Shown here: positions 1 to 7,800 of the stretch, piece after piece | How the letters are laid out: the number at the start of each line of letters is the position of its first letter | Numbering within the stretch: position 1 is the first letter of the stretch | Source: JALYXS01 sp051003795 | GTDB taxonomy: Bacteria > Acidobacteriota > Terriglobia > Bryobacterales > Bryobacteraceae | DNA: 10,240 nucleotides | NCBI GenBank assembly: GCA_051003795.1 | Contig: JBPCKZ010000007.1 | Location: forward strand, 1-10,240 | Direction: 5' to 3' | The notes under the pieces: generated by a model | Seen by the model: only the letters and a program-made list of their open reading frames with translations | Databases searched by the model: none | Told to the model about the DNA's origin: nothing | Program-made: the position numbers and the translations under genes

Positions 1-585
1 ACTGGCCGGCGCCCCGTCGATGAACACCTCCGTATCCCCCGGAAGCGCGCCGTTGACGCGCGCGGTCCACTGGGTGTCGTTCGAAGAAGTACCGGGCGTG
101 AACTGGAGATATTGCGTGATGTTGCGCTTTTCGCCCGAAAGGATCAGGGGTAACTGATCGATGAACTGGGTCGTAAGACCGGTGGCCAGACTCGTCGTGG
201 AGATATCGAGCATGGGTGCCTCGGCAGTCACGCTGACATTTTCTGCAACATCCCCGATCTGAACCGTGAAGTCCACCCGCGCGTGAGTCTGGGCGCGAAT
301 CAAAACGGGTTCGCGCACAATGCCGCGAAAACCGCTCTTCTCGAGGATAATCCGGTAAGAGCCCAGCGGCAAGTTGGGGGCAAAGTACATGCCCAGTTCG
401 TTGGTGGCGAGATCGATCTTGCTGTTGGTCTCGATTTGAACGACCTGAACCTGCGCATTGGGAACGGCCGCGCCGCTGGGATCGGTTACAAGCCCTTCAA
501 TTGCGCCTCGATCGGTTTGTGCCAGGATCGGGCGGCTTGCCGCGAGAAGCGTGAATACTATAAGCGTTCGATGTCGAGTTTTCAT
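1..585 (-). CDS. Oar-like TonB-dependent receptor, N-terminal part (runs off left edge)
   Basis: This is the first 195 codons of a large outer-membrane receptor; the rest lies beyond the window. The ATG at 585-583 follows an AGGGGG ribosome binding site with a 5-nt gap and opens a good signal peptide (MKTRHR, then a hydrophobic stretch, cleavage expected after Ala22 in ILAQT). Residues about 25-110 match the carboxypeptidase-regulatory-like beta-sandwich, with GxVTDPSGAAVPNAxV near the start and the GxYxxPNLPxGSYRxxxEKxGF pattern in the middle. After it come the typical linker SVTAEAPMLD and the beginning of the plug region, ending at FIDGAPAS. Known of the family: such Oar-like receptors are abundant in acidobacteria and mostly have unknown substrates. 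The gene lies 24 bp downstream of a TPR gene on the same strand, probably in one operon. The reading frame is open to the edge, with no sign of damage. Confidence 0.88.
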   Translation of the reverse strand, partial: MKTRHRTLIVFTLLAASRPILAQTDRGAIEGLVTDPSGAAVPNAQVQVVQIETNSKIDLATNELGMYFAPNLPLGSYRIILEKSGFRGIVREPVLIRAQTHARVDFTVQIGDVAENVSVTAEAPMLDISTTSLATGLTTQFIDQLPLILSGEKRNITQYLQFTPGTSSNDTQWTARVNGALPGDTEVFIDGAPAS

Positions 586-609
586 TGTTTCCCCCTGGGC
601 GCTCCCGAT

Positions 610-1491
610 TTAGCGCGGCTCCTGCCGGCAGGTTTCGAGCGCTTTCACCTGCCTTTCCGCTTCTGCATTTTTTCCCTGAGCCGAATAGATTCTGACCAGC
701 AGGTTCCCGAGCCGGCACTCGTTGGAGAGGGCTAGTGCACCTTCGACGATCCGTGCCGCCTCATTCGGCCGGCCGGAATGATAAAGCGCTTTGCCCAGGT
801 CAAAACGAACTTCCACGGTGGGTTCATGGGCGAATGCCGTTTCGAGCATCCGAATACTTTCGGCGTTTCGGCCCTGTTTATCGAGATACCGCCCATAGAC
901 GTAGTAAGGACGATAATCGGAACCCGCCAGAGCGACGCTCCGGCCGTAAGCCTGCTCAGCCTCTTGATGCCGAGTGAGAGCCTCATAGCTCAGCCCGAGG
1001 TTCTCGTATACACGGCTGTTCTCCGCGCCAAGCTCAACGGCGCGACGGAAAGCCGCCACCGCATTCTCAAACCGGTTCTCGTCGTAGTAACCCCGGCCGG
1101 CGAAGTACCACGCGTCTTTGTCCAGCGGGTCGAGGCGCACCGCGAGTTCATAAGCTTCGCGCGCCAGAGTCCACTGATGTTGTCTGGTTTGGATGCGTCC
1201 GGCGAGCGTGTAGGCTTTTCCGTAATTGCCGTCGAGCGACGCCGCGCGCCGCGCCTGCTTGAGCGCTTCAGGCAACCGGTTCAGGTTCAGCAGCGCGCCG
1301 CCAAGGAATACCCGGACATCGGCGCGATCTTCGTATTGCGCGAGATAAAGCTCATATAGCCGGACCGCTTCGGCCGGGCGGTGAGCCTGGTATTCGGCGT
1401 TCGCTTGCTGGAGCAGACCGACGGCTTCGGGCGGTAAAGTATGGCTGGTTGTTACGAGGGCGATCCAGAGGAAAAAGGCTCCGACGCACAT
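610..1491 (-). CDS. Exported TPR-repeat protein (293 aa)
   Basis: This is a tetratricopeptide-repeat protein, probably a periplasmic or envelope scaffold; no catalytic domain is visible. From the ATG at 1491-1489 there is a short hydrophobic leader (MCVGAFFLWIALVTTSHT), then about eight helical repeats from residue 23 to 290. Typical TPR spacing shows in DKDAWYFAGRGYYDENRF (about 125-141) and VYENLGLSYEALTRHQEA (about 161-178). The last repeats carry several Cys (about 259 and 288). A TTG at 1518 would add nine residues, but they are acidic (SDDIGNFE), which suits an export signal poorly, so I prefer the ATG, although neither start has a strong ribosome binding site. The stop is 24 bp before the Oar-like receptor start on the same strand, so the two are likely co-transcribed. 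Partner and exact role are unknown. Confidence 0.85.
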   Translation of the reverse strand: MCVGAFFLWIALVTTSHTLPPEAVGLLQQANAEYQAHRPAEAVRLYELYLAQYEDRADVRVFLGGALLNLNRLPEALKQARRAASLDGNYGKAYTLAGRIQTRQHQWTLAREAYELAVRLDPLDKDAWYFAGRGYYDENRFENAVAAFRRAVELGAENSRVYENLGLSYEALTRHQEAEQAYGRSVALAGSDYRPYYVYGRYLDKQGRNAESIRMLETAFAHEPTVEVRFDLGKALYHSGRPNEAARIVEGALALSNECRLGNLLVRIYSAQGKNAEAERQVKALETCRQEPR

Positions 1492-1506
1492 TTCAAAGTT
1501 GCCAAT

Positions 1507-1535
1507 ATCATCTGACAATCAAATGCGCTTGTCAA
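1507..1535 (-). promoter_or_regulatory. Possible sigma-70 promoter for the TPR/receptor operon
   Basis: On the minus strand a perfect TTGACA (1535-1530) is followed after exactly 17 nt by GATGAT (1512-1507), a four-of-six match to TATAAT. A start of transcription near 1500 would leave a leader of only about 9 nt before the ATG at 1491 and would exclude the TTG start at 1518. The -35 box abuts the tandem repeat at 1535-1561. The -10 box is weak, so this is a candidate only. Confidence 0.3.
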
Positions 1536-1561
1536 CAGGATTTACAGGATTTGCAGGAATT
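1535..1561. repeat. Triple 9-bp tandem repeat (acaggattt)
   Basis: Three adjacent units are seen: acaggattt (1535-1543), acaggattt (1544-1552) and gcaggaatt (1553-1561). The first two are identical and the third differs at two positions. On the minus strand this reads AATCCTGTAAATCCTGT and runs straight into a TTGACA box. From memory, similar AATCCTGT-type tandem words recur between genes in many environmental bacteria, but I could not check this here. Confidence 0.6.
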
Positions 1562-1566
1562 GTTGT

Positions 1567-1614
1567 TGCCGAGCGATTCTGACACCCCATAACTGCCGAG
1601 CGATTCTGATACCC
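1567..1614. repeat. Two 21-bp direct repeats upstream of the transposase stub
   Basis: Copies at 1567-1587 and 1594-1614 share tgccgagcgattctga, then c or t, then accc: 20 of 21 bases identical, with a 27-bp period. They sit immediately before the ribosome binding site of the truncated transposase at 1625-1780. They are therefore probably the left end of that insertion sequence, perhaps transposase binding sites. No inverted copy was found elsewhere in the window, so the other end of the element appears lost. Confidence 0.55.
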
Positions 1615-1624
1615 TCGCAAGGAG

Positions 1625-1780
1625 ATGGTTACAGTGGATCAAAAGCAACTACAACGATTGAAGGTGATTGAGAATGCGGTCGAGGGAAGGCTGACCGTAG
1701 CCGAGGCATCGGTTCTATTGGGCATGAGTCGATCCCATCTCGGTGTTCAGGGCGGCTATGGAATTCAGCTCTTACGTTGA
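1625..1780 (+). pseudogene. Truncated ISNCY-like transposase N-terminus
   Basis: This short open frame (51 residues from ATG 1625, or 48 from GTG 1634) resembles the N-terminal helix-turn-helix of ISNCY/IS1202-type transposases: DQKQLQRLKVIENAVEGR, then LTVAEASVLLGMSR. The GTG at 1634 is the better start because AAGGAG at 1619-1624 lies 9 nt upstream of it. In such proteins the helix-turn-helix normally continues past LGMSR into a recognition helix and a long DDE catalytic domain. Here similarity stops after SRS and an unrelated tail leads to TGA at 1778-1780. The element is thus cut at about 1733 and cannot encode an active transposase. The family call rests on my memory of the N-terminal pattern. 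Confidence 0.6.
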
Positions 1781-1860
1781 CAGTGCCTCCAGGTTGTTAA
1801 CGTGGCTCCTGCCGCGTCCGTAACTGTGCCTGTGATTATTCCTCGTTCCACCCGAAGACG
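1781..1860. other. Intergenic sequence before the 448-aa TPR gene
   Basis: I see no gene, repeat or clear hairpin here. This stretch must contain any upstream control for the plus-strand TPR gene. A weak promoter-like pair, AAGACG (1855-1860) and TAAAAT (1878-1883) with a 17-nt spacer, overlaps the first codons of the longest reading frame; if real, it would favour the internal TTG start at 1897. Confidence 0.3.
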
Positions 1861-3207
1861 GTGACGTACCGTTCGTGTAAAATTATTTGGATTCAGTTGA
1901 GGTTCCCGGCTCTAACTATCGGCATTTTCCAACTCTGCACGATGGTACTCGCGGCGCAGAGCTACGGGGAGTTATTCGGGGAGGCGGCTGCTCTTAGCGC
2001 TGGGGGAGATTACCGGAAGGCCGCCACCAAATATGAGGCCGCGCTGCGAATTCGCCCGGACGCACCTGAAGCCTTGAGCAATTTGGGTGTCATGTATAAC
2101 GCCGTCGGGCGCTACTCGGAAGCCGTCGATGTGACTCGGCATGCTCTCCGGCTGCAACCCGATATGCTTCCCGCGAACCTGATTCTCGGTCTCGCGCTGA
2201 TCCAGCTCAATCGCCCCGCGGAGTCTATCGCGCCATTGGAGCGGGTGCTCGCGGCGGATCCGAAACAGCGCGATGCGATACTCGCCCTCGCGAGCGCCCG
2301 CATCGCATTGCAAGACCTGCCTGCGGCCGTGAAAGTCTATCGCCGCGCTACCGGCAACGATTCCCGCGATCATGATGCCTGGTATGGCTTGGCTGTCTGT
2401 TACGAGCGCATGGCGGAGGCCGCGTCGCGCCGCCTTGCGCGCATGGAAGGGGGCGCCGGGTACCACAAGCGTCTGCTGGGCGAATACTTGCTTCAGCGCG
2501 GCGAGGACCGGCTTGCTCTCGAGGCTTTCGACGACGCAGCCAGTCTTTCCCGGACGGATCTTAAGTCCGCGCCGGAAGCCGCCGCGCTGTATGACGAAAC
2601 ACGCAAGCTTGCGGAACTCTCACGGGAGGCTTTTCTGACCTTTGCCGGCTTGGACCCGGAATCCTGGCAGAGTCATCTCTTCCTCGGCGATCTGTACCGG
2701 CAGCAGCGAAAATTTCCAGAGTCGATCAAGAGCTATGAAGCAGCCGCCACGTTGCAGCCGCGCAACCCGGCGCCGCTGCTCGGGATGGGAACCGTTTATT
2801 GGGAGCTTGGCGATAATGAGAAGGCGGAAGGCTACCTGCAGCGGGTTCTGGCGTTGGATGCCAAGAACTCCCAGGCCCTCTATGAACTCGGAAGCATCGC
2901 ACTGCGGCAGCGGCGGGATGAAGAAGCCGTCAGATATCTGGAGACCTATCTAACCATTCAGCCGGACCAATTGAACGCTCGCGCGGATCTTGGCAAAGCT
3001 TACTTGCATCTGAACCGGTTTGTGGAAGCCGCCGCGCAGCTCGAGAAGGCTCTGGCCGTGGATCGATACGGCGATATTCACTTTCAACTTGCGACCGCGT
3101 TGCACAAACTGGAACGCGAACCGGAGGCCACGGCGGCCCTGGCCGAATCGAAGCGCATCCGCGACCGCGAGCAGCAGCGCGAACAAAAGCTACGGATAAA
3201 CCGGTAG
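1861..3207 (+). CDS. Exported TPR-repeat protein (448 aa)
   Basis: This large tetratricopeptide-repeat protein has an N-terminal export signal and no enzyme domain that I can see. Counting from GTG 1861, the hydrophobic segment is about residues 15-31, with cleavage expected near LAA-Q33. A TTG at 1897 would give a compact signal peptide (MRFPALTIGIF), so the start is uncertain. Four clean TPRs span about 34-169 and five more about 266-434. They are separated by a diverged stretch (about 185-265) that still looks helical (EYLLQRGEDRLALEAFDDA). The C-terminus is charged (REQQREQKLRINR). The pattern DRYGDIHFQLATALHKLEREPEA at 401-423 is shared with the neighbouring 376-aa protein (DVTGHSHFLLYQAFKQLGREEDA), so the two are paralogues. 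The genes converge and overlap by 18 bp. The likely role is as a protein-protein scaffold in the envelope; partner unknown. Confidence 0.87.
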   Translation: MTYRSCKIIWIQLRFPALTIGIFQLCTMVLAAQSYGELFGEAAALSAGGDYRKAATKYEAALRIRPDAPEALSNLGVMYNAVGRYSEAVDVTRHALRLQPDMLPANLILGLALIQLNRPAESIAPLERVLAADPKQRDAILALASARIALQDLPAAVKVYRRATGNDSRDHDAWYGLAVCYERMAEAASRRLARMEGGAGYHKRLLGEYLLQRGEDRLALEAFDDAASLSRTDLKSAPEAAALYDETRKLAELSREAFLTFAGLDPESWQSHLFLGDLYRQQRKFPESIKSYEAAATLQPRNPAPLLGMGTVYWELGDNEKAEGYLQRVLALDAKNSQALYELGSIALRQRRDEEAVRYLETYLTIQPDQLNARADLGKAYLHLNRFVEAAAQLEKALAVDRYGDIHFQLATALHKLEREPEATAALAESKRIRDREQQREQKLRINR

Positions 3208-4320
3208 TCCACGGAGTTGTTTGAATTTGACGAGAGCAGCCTTGGCATCCTCTTCGCGCCCAAGTTGCTTGAACGCCTGATAGAGCAGGAAATGAGAATG
3301 GCCGGTGACGTCGTATGGCGCTGCTTTTTCGAGTTCCGGCACGGCCAAATCCGCCCGCTTTTCCGCCAGGTAGGCCTTCGCTAGCGCAGTGCGCACATGC
3401 GGCAGCTCAGGGTTTCCAGCCAACGCCATTTTGGCGTGCCGGATCGCTGCATCATAATCGCCTTGGCGGGTCAGGATATCGGCCATGATGCCGTTGGCTT
3501 CCGGATCTTTGGGCGAGAGTTCGAGTACTCGCCGCAGCGGGGGCAATGCGCTTTCGGTTTCGCCGCTCTTCCAATGGACGGTCGCGAGCCCGAGATTCGC
3601 GGCAACCGAATCCGGATGAAGCCCTAACGCTTTGCCGTACTCCTGAACCGAATCGAGAAACCTCCCGGAATCCCCCAGAGACTCGGCCAGCATGAGATGC
3701 ACGCGCTCCGACCCGGGATCGAGTTCCACCGCCCGCATAAGGGCTTCGAGAGCTTGCGCGAGCAACTGTCTGGTTTCGCCGGTTTCGAGTCCGCCGGTCT
3801 TCCGAAGTTCGGAATCCGCCAGATTGCGGTATGTAATCCCCGCCCCAAACCAGGCGTCCGTGCTGCGCGGATCGCGCTCCGCCGCCTCCCGATAGCTCCG
3901 ATTGGCCTTATCGAATTCGCGCAGAGCCACATAAGCCCTTCCCAGAGCCAATCGCGGAGCGACACCCGGACCGTCGGCCGCCCGTGCGCGTTCCAGATAA
4001 TCGATCGCCTCTCGTGGACGGCCCAGCTTGACGAGCGCGATGCCGGCGAACAGATTTGCTGCAACCAGTCCGGGTTTCTGCCGCAATGCCAGGCGGAGCT
4101 GCTGTAACGCCTCCGTGTCCTGTCCCGCCAACTGCAAAACTACCCCGAAATTGCTGCGGGCCTCGGGATTGTCCGGATCGGTGGCAACGATCTTTCGCCA
4201 AGCCTCCGCCGCGCTCCGATAGTCTCCCCGCGCCTGTGCCTGACGGGCCTGACCGGCCAAATCTTCGGCCCCGCATAGCGGCCCGCAGATAGTCAGGAAC
4301 AGGAGAACGCGGCTTACCAA
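3190..4320 (-). CDS. Exported TPR-repeat protein (376 aa), coupled to the receptor
   Basis: This tetratricopeptide-repeat protein is probably periplasmic. The start is a TTG at 4320-4318 whose bases overlap the last two codons and stop of the upstream receptor (TTGGTAA, 7 nt). It is the only start that keeps the signal peptide (MVSRVLLFLTICGPLCGA, cleavage near residue 18). There is no strong Shine-Dalgarno site, so translation probably depends on ribosomes finishing the receptor. About ten repeats fill residues 17-370, including NPEARSNFGVVLQLAG (51-66) and STDAWFGAGITYRNLA (153-168), with an irregular insert at about 169-186. The repeat order, the SNxGV motif and the C-terminal GHSHFLLYQAFKQLGRE block are shared with the 448-aa TPR protein downstream, so they are paralogues. 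Its stop lies inside the last codons of that opposing gene. The role is inferred to be a receptor partner or scaffold; no substrate can be named. Confidence 0.88.
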   Translation of the reverse strand: MVSRVLLFLTICGPLCGAEDLAGQARQAQARGDYRSAAEAWRKIVATDPDNPEARSNFGVVLQLAGQDTEALQQLRLALRQKPGLVAANLFAGIALVKLGRPREAIDYLERARAADGPGVAPRLALGRAYVALREFDKANRSYREAAERDPRSTDAWFGAGITYRNLADSELRKTGGLETGETRQLLAQALEALMRAVELDPGSERVHLMLAESLGDSGRFLDSVQEYGKALGLHPDSVAANLGLATVHWKSGETESALPPLRRVLELSPKDPEANGIMADILTRQGDYDAAIRHAKMALAGNPELPHVRTALAKAYLAEKRADLAVPELEKAAPYDVTGHSHFLLYQAFKQLGREEDAKAALVKFKQLRGLPVYP

Positions 4321-7300
4321 TAAAGTTTCATCCCCAGTTGTATGGAACGGGAAGGCAGCGCCCCGGTGATTCTGCCGAAGTTGGCATTGCCAAAAGTCGT
4401 ATTTGGCGCGTAAAAAGCGGTGCGGTTAAGCAGATTATAGAACTCCGCCCGGAATTGCAGCTTCGACTGCTCACTCCATAGCCGCCAATATTTCTCGAGC
4501 GAGGTATCGAAATTATTGGTACCCGGCGCGCGCAAATAGGGCGTCGTGCGCGGCACGTTTCCAAAGGTGAACGCCGGCGGCTGCGCGAATGCGCCGGTGT
4601 TGAACCAGCGGTCAATCACGGGATGATCCAGGCGCGGGTCCCCCACCAGATTGGGGCGCTGATTCCCTCCCAGCGAATTTGTGTTGTTCGTGGTCGCGCT
4701 GATGGATAGCGGGAACCCAGACTTGAAGGTGGAGACTCCCGCGATTTGCCACCCTCCGATTGCGGCGTCGACGATCTTATTTCCGGGAGCGAACTGTTTG
4801 CCTTTACCCACGGGGAATTCGTAAATATAACTGGCGACCAGGCTCTGCGGAATGTCGTCGATCATCAGAGATTTTTCGAGCGAAGTGTCGTACCAGTTCC
4901 GCACACTTTGCGCCGACCCGTTGGTCCAACCTTCCTGGCCTTCGGTGTTGGTCAAGTACTTCGATGCCGTGTAGGAAACCAGGAAATGCAGACCGCTGCT
5001 GAAACGCCGGCTCGCCGAAAGCACCAGAGCGTTGTAGCTGCTGCCGCCCCCCGGCGGTTGTACGGCGCTTACGGACGTGTACTGTGGATATGGCCGCAAT
5101 AATTGCCCGCGAGGTATCGTTTTTCCCGCCAGCGACCCGGCCGTGATTACTCCGTAGAACGGATTCGGCACGGGTTCCAGGAGCTTCTCGCCTACGCTCA
5201 AAAGTTCGGGCCGCAGTTGATCCCGTTGAAAAGACGGGAACGGCAGCTTCACTCCGTGGTTGCCCACGTAATTGGCCTCCAGCACTGTATTCGCCGCCAG
5301 TTGGTATTGCACGCCAAACATCCACTGCTCCACGTACGGAGTCGGACGTGTACGTTCCACCGCGTTGATGCCTAGCCCCAAATTCGTCTGGTCTCCGGCG
5401 GATTTCCCCGGTGGCAGCAGCAGACCGCCTGGGAACGGATTGCTTAGAAGATTCTGCGGAGTAATGCCATCGACCGATCCGACAAACGGAGTGGTCTGGG
5501 TGAACCCATTGAGGCTCAGTCCTTGATAATCGCCAAACTCGATCGCGGGGGTGTAGAAGATCCCGAAACCGGTTCGGATGACCAGTTTGTCAAAAGGAGA
5601 ATAAGTGATCCCCAGGCGCGGCGCGACATTGGTATATTGCGGATCGTAGACGCCGCGAGGATTGCTGCCGCCGGTATAGCGCAGCCCGCCTGGCAGATTC
5701 AGACCCACTTGGTCGCTAACCGAGTTCCTGGCGTTCGAAAAATACGAGAGCCGGTCGAAACGGTCCGTGGGCGCCGTTTGAAAATCATAACGGACGCCCA
5801 AATTCAGAGTCAAGTTCCTTCGCAATTTCCAATCGTCGTTTACATACCACCCGAAGAAATTCTTATTGAAAGCGGCGTTCGCGTTCAGCGTGATTCCGCT
5901 GCCACCGCCGGTGCCCAGCAGAAAGGAAGCCACGCCAAAACCCGTATTCGGATCGGCGGAGTTCGGGTTGGGACCCTGAGTAAAGTTGGGACCGAACGAA
6001 AAATTCGCCTGCGACGAATTCGCCGTGTTCAGGCGGAAATCGATCATCATGAAGCCCATCGAAAACGTATGCGATCCGCGGACCTTCGTGACATCCACAC
6101 CGTAGGTGCGAGCCTCCCGAGGCGTTGCATTCAAACCACCCGACCCGAGGCTTTGCATGCCTGACACGCTGACGCTGGGAAACGCGCCCGGCCCCCCGAA
6201 GCTGTCCAGCGCAGCCGGAAGCCCAAGAGTGGAGGGCAGGAACGGCACGCCCTGTGGCTTGCGGCCTTCCGACCAACGGCCAAAGCCGAACGTGGCGCTC
6301 AACACCAGCGAGGGACTGATCGCATTGCTATATCCGATTCCCGCATCCTGGCGCGGATTGGGCGCAATGGTCCCGTTTCCGCCGGGATTGTTCGATCCGA
6401 AAAACTCACCCGCCAGTTGCTTGAACTGGTTCTTGTGCGACCATTTCGCGAAAAAATGCTGATTGTCCGAAATATTGTGGTCAACTCGGATGGTGTACTG
6501 ATCGCTGTCCGTGGGAAGACCTGCTGAACCCACGAAGTTGTTTTGACCGGTTAAGGGGTCGCCTGGGCGATTTGGCGCGGGGTAGTAGGTCAAAAGTTTC
6601 GCGGCAACCGAGTCGATCATCCGCTGCGGAATCTGATTTCCGGGAAACGGGTCTCGTACGAAGGTGCCGCCCTGCTGCCGGGTGGTGAATGGATTGTATA
6701 TCACCGCCAGCGAGCCATTGGGATTGAAGGTGTGGGAAAAATCGCCGGTGCGCTGTGCGGCGGTCGGAACGGTAGTGATCAGCGTGGTCGGCGTTTGTTG
6801 CCGCAAACCTTCGTACGAGGCAAAGAAAAAGGTTTTATCCCGCTGCCGGTATAGCTTTGGCAGATAAATCGGGCCGCCCACATCGAAGCCGAACTGGTTG
6901 CGCTTGAATTGCGGCCTCGGCAATCCATTGCTATTGTTGAAAAAGTTGTTCGCATCGAAGTTGTTGTTGCGCACAAACTCAAACACTCCGCCATGGATTG
7001 AGCGTGTTCCGGACTTCGTGATGGCGTTCACCACATTGCCCATACTCCACCCGTACTGTGGCGAAAAGGTGTTGGTTTGAATCTTGAATTCTTGAAGTTC
7101 GTCCACGGACGGCACAAAAATAATTCCATCCCAATCGCCGGCTCCTTCCCAGTGGCCGTCGACCAGGAACGCCGTCGTTCCGAAACGGCCTCCGCCAAAA
7201 TTGAAAAACGCGATGTCCTGATCGACGTTGCCCTGTGAACCCGGCCCGTTAAGAGCCTGGTTCTGCTGGCTATTATTCACGCTTGAATCAAGCGCCACGA

Positions 7301-7763
7301 GACCGAACACGTTGCGGATGTTCAACGGCAATTCGACGGCTTGTTTCGTTGTCACTTCAGAACCCACGTCCGAGCTGCCCGTATTGAGAATGGGCGCGTC
7401 AGCTTCCACTTCGACGCTCTGCGATACTGTTCCAACCTCCAATTTCGGATTCAGCGTGGACGATTGGCCCACTGTCAGCGCGATATTCGGCTGGACATAA
7501 GTATTGAAGCCGGTCTTCTCGACCTTGAGCTGATATATGCCGGGCGGAATCAGAGGGAAGCTGTATTGGCCGGTATCGGTGGTGGTGAATTGGCGTGTGA
7601 AGCCGGTTTCCGCGTTCGACAGCGTCAGCTTGGCGATTGGAACCGCTGCATTATTCAAATCGAGCACAGTTCCCGAGAGCCGTGCGTTCACGGCCTCGCC
7701 CTGGCCAAATAACGGCGAGAGCAGAATCGAAAGCACACAAACTGCAAGGAGCCGTATCGCCAT
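4314..7763 (-). CDS. Oar-like TonB-dependent outer-membrane receptor (1149 aa)
   Basis: This is a complete receptor of the large acidobacterial Oar-like class, expected to form a 22-strand outer-membrane barrel for TonB-driven uptake. The ATG at 7763 has a strong ribosome binding site and a clear signal peptide (MAIRLLAVCVLSILLS, cleavage near FG-Q21). A longer open frame reaches 8000 but would bury this signal, so it was rejected. Residues about 24-108 form a carboxypeptidase-regulatory-like domain (LSGTVLDLNNAAVPIAKL, then GQYSFPLIPPGIYQLKVEKTGF split across about 65-86). The plug spans about 125-255 (LPLNIRNV, FLVDG, QEFKIQTNTFSPQYGWSMG, AITKSGT). The rest is barrel, rich in Asn, Gly and aromatic residues, with repeated strand motifs such as NLGVRYDF and RAEFYNLLNRTAF, and it ends in the terminal aromatic LGMKLYW expected for Bam recognition. 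I could not see a certain TonB box. The substrate is unknown; the divergent GH5 gene makes a glycan possible but unproven. Confidence 0.92.
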   Translation of the reverse strand: MAIRLLAVCVLSILLSPLFGQGEAVNARLSGTVLDLNNAAVPIAKLTLSNAETGFTRQFTTTDTGQYSFPLIPPGIYQLKVEKTGFNTYVQPNIALTVGQSSTLNPKLEVGTVSQSVEVEADAPILNTGSSDVGSEVTTKQAVELPLNIRNVFGLVALDSSVNNSQQNQALNGPGSQGNVDQDIAFFNFGGGRFGTTAFLVDGHWEGAGDWDGIIFVPSVDELQEFKIQTNTFSPQYGWSMGNVVNAITKSGTRSIHGGVFEFVRNNNFDANNFFNNSNGLPRPQFKRNQFGFDVGGPIYLPKLYRQRDKTFFFASYEGLRQQTPTTLITTVPTAAQRTGDFSHTFNPNGSLAVIYNPFTTRQQGGTFVRDPFPGNQIPQRMIDSVAAKLLTYYPAPNRPGDPLTGQNNFVGSAGLPTDSDQYTIRVDHNISDNQHFFAKWSHKNQFKQLAGEFFGSNNPGGNGTIAPNPRQDAGIGYSNAISPSLVLSATFGFGRWSEGRKPQGVPFLPSTLGLPAALDSFGGPGAFPSVSVSGMQSLGSGGLNATPREARTYGVDVTKVRGSHTFSMGFMMIDFRLNTANSSQANFSFGPNFTQGPNPNSADPNTGFGVASFLLGTGGGSGITLNANAAFNKNFFGWYVNDDWKLRRNLTLNLGVRYDFQTAPTDRFDRLSYFSNARNSVSDQVGLNLPGGLRYTGGSNPRGVYDPQYTNVAPRLGITYSPFDKLVIRTGFGIFYTPAIEFGDYQGLSLNGFTQTTPFVGSVDGITPQNLLSNPFPGGLLLPPGKSAGDQTNLGLGINAVERTRPTPYVEQWMFGVQYQLAANTVLEANYVGNHGVKLPFPSFQRDQLRPELLSVGEKLLEPVPNPFYGVITAGSLAGKTIPRGQLLRPYPQYTSVSAVQPPGGGSSYNALVLSASRRFSSGLHFLVSYTASKYLTNTEGQEGWTNGSAQSVRNWYDTSLEKSLMIDDIPQSLVASYIYEFPVGKGKQFAPGNKIVDAAIGGWQIAGVSTFKSGFPLSISATTNNTNSLGGNQRPNLVGDPRLDHPVIDRWFNTGAFAQPPAFTFGNVPRTTPYLRAPGTNNFDTSLEKYWRLWSEQSKLQFRAEFYNLLNRTAFYAPNTTFGNANFGRITGALPSRSIQLGMKLYW

Positions 7764-7765
7764 AT

Positions 7766-7775
7766 TCCCCTCCCT
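7766..7775 (-). promoter_or_regulatory. Ribosome binding site fixing the receptor start
   Basis: On the minus strand AGGGAGGGGA lies just upstream of the ATG at 7763. It is purine-rich and well placed, and together with the following signal peptide it decides this start over the longer frame beginning at 8000. Confidence 0.75.
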
Positions 7776-7800
7776 AGGCTGGAATTTAACGTCTCGGGGG

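Noticed and set aside
778..1359. 193-residue open frame on the plus strand
   Set aside because: It is fully antisense to the 293-aa TPR gene, has no family resemblance and no signal or ribosome binding site; the minus-strand frame shows clear TPR repeats.
5523..6164. 213-residue open frame on the plus strand inside the receptor gene
   Set aside because: It is antisense to the receptor barrel. Its Arg/Ile/Val-rich composition is what results from reading the receptor codons backwards; no recognisable motif.
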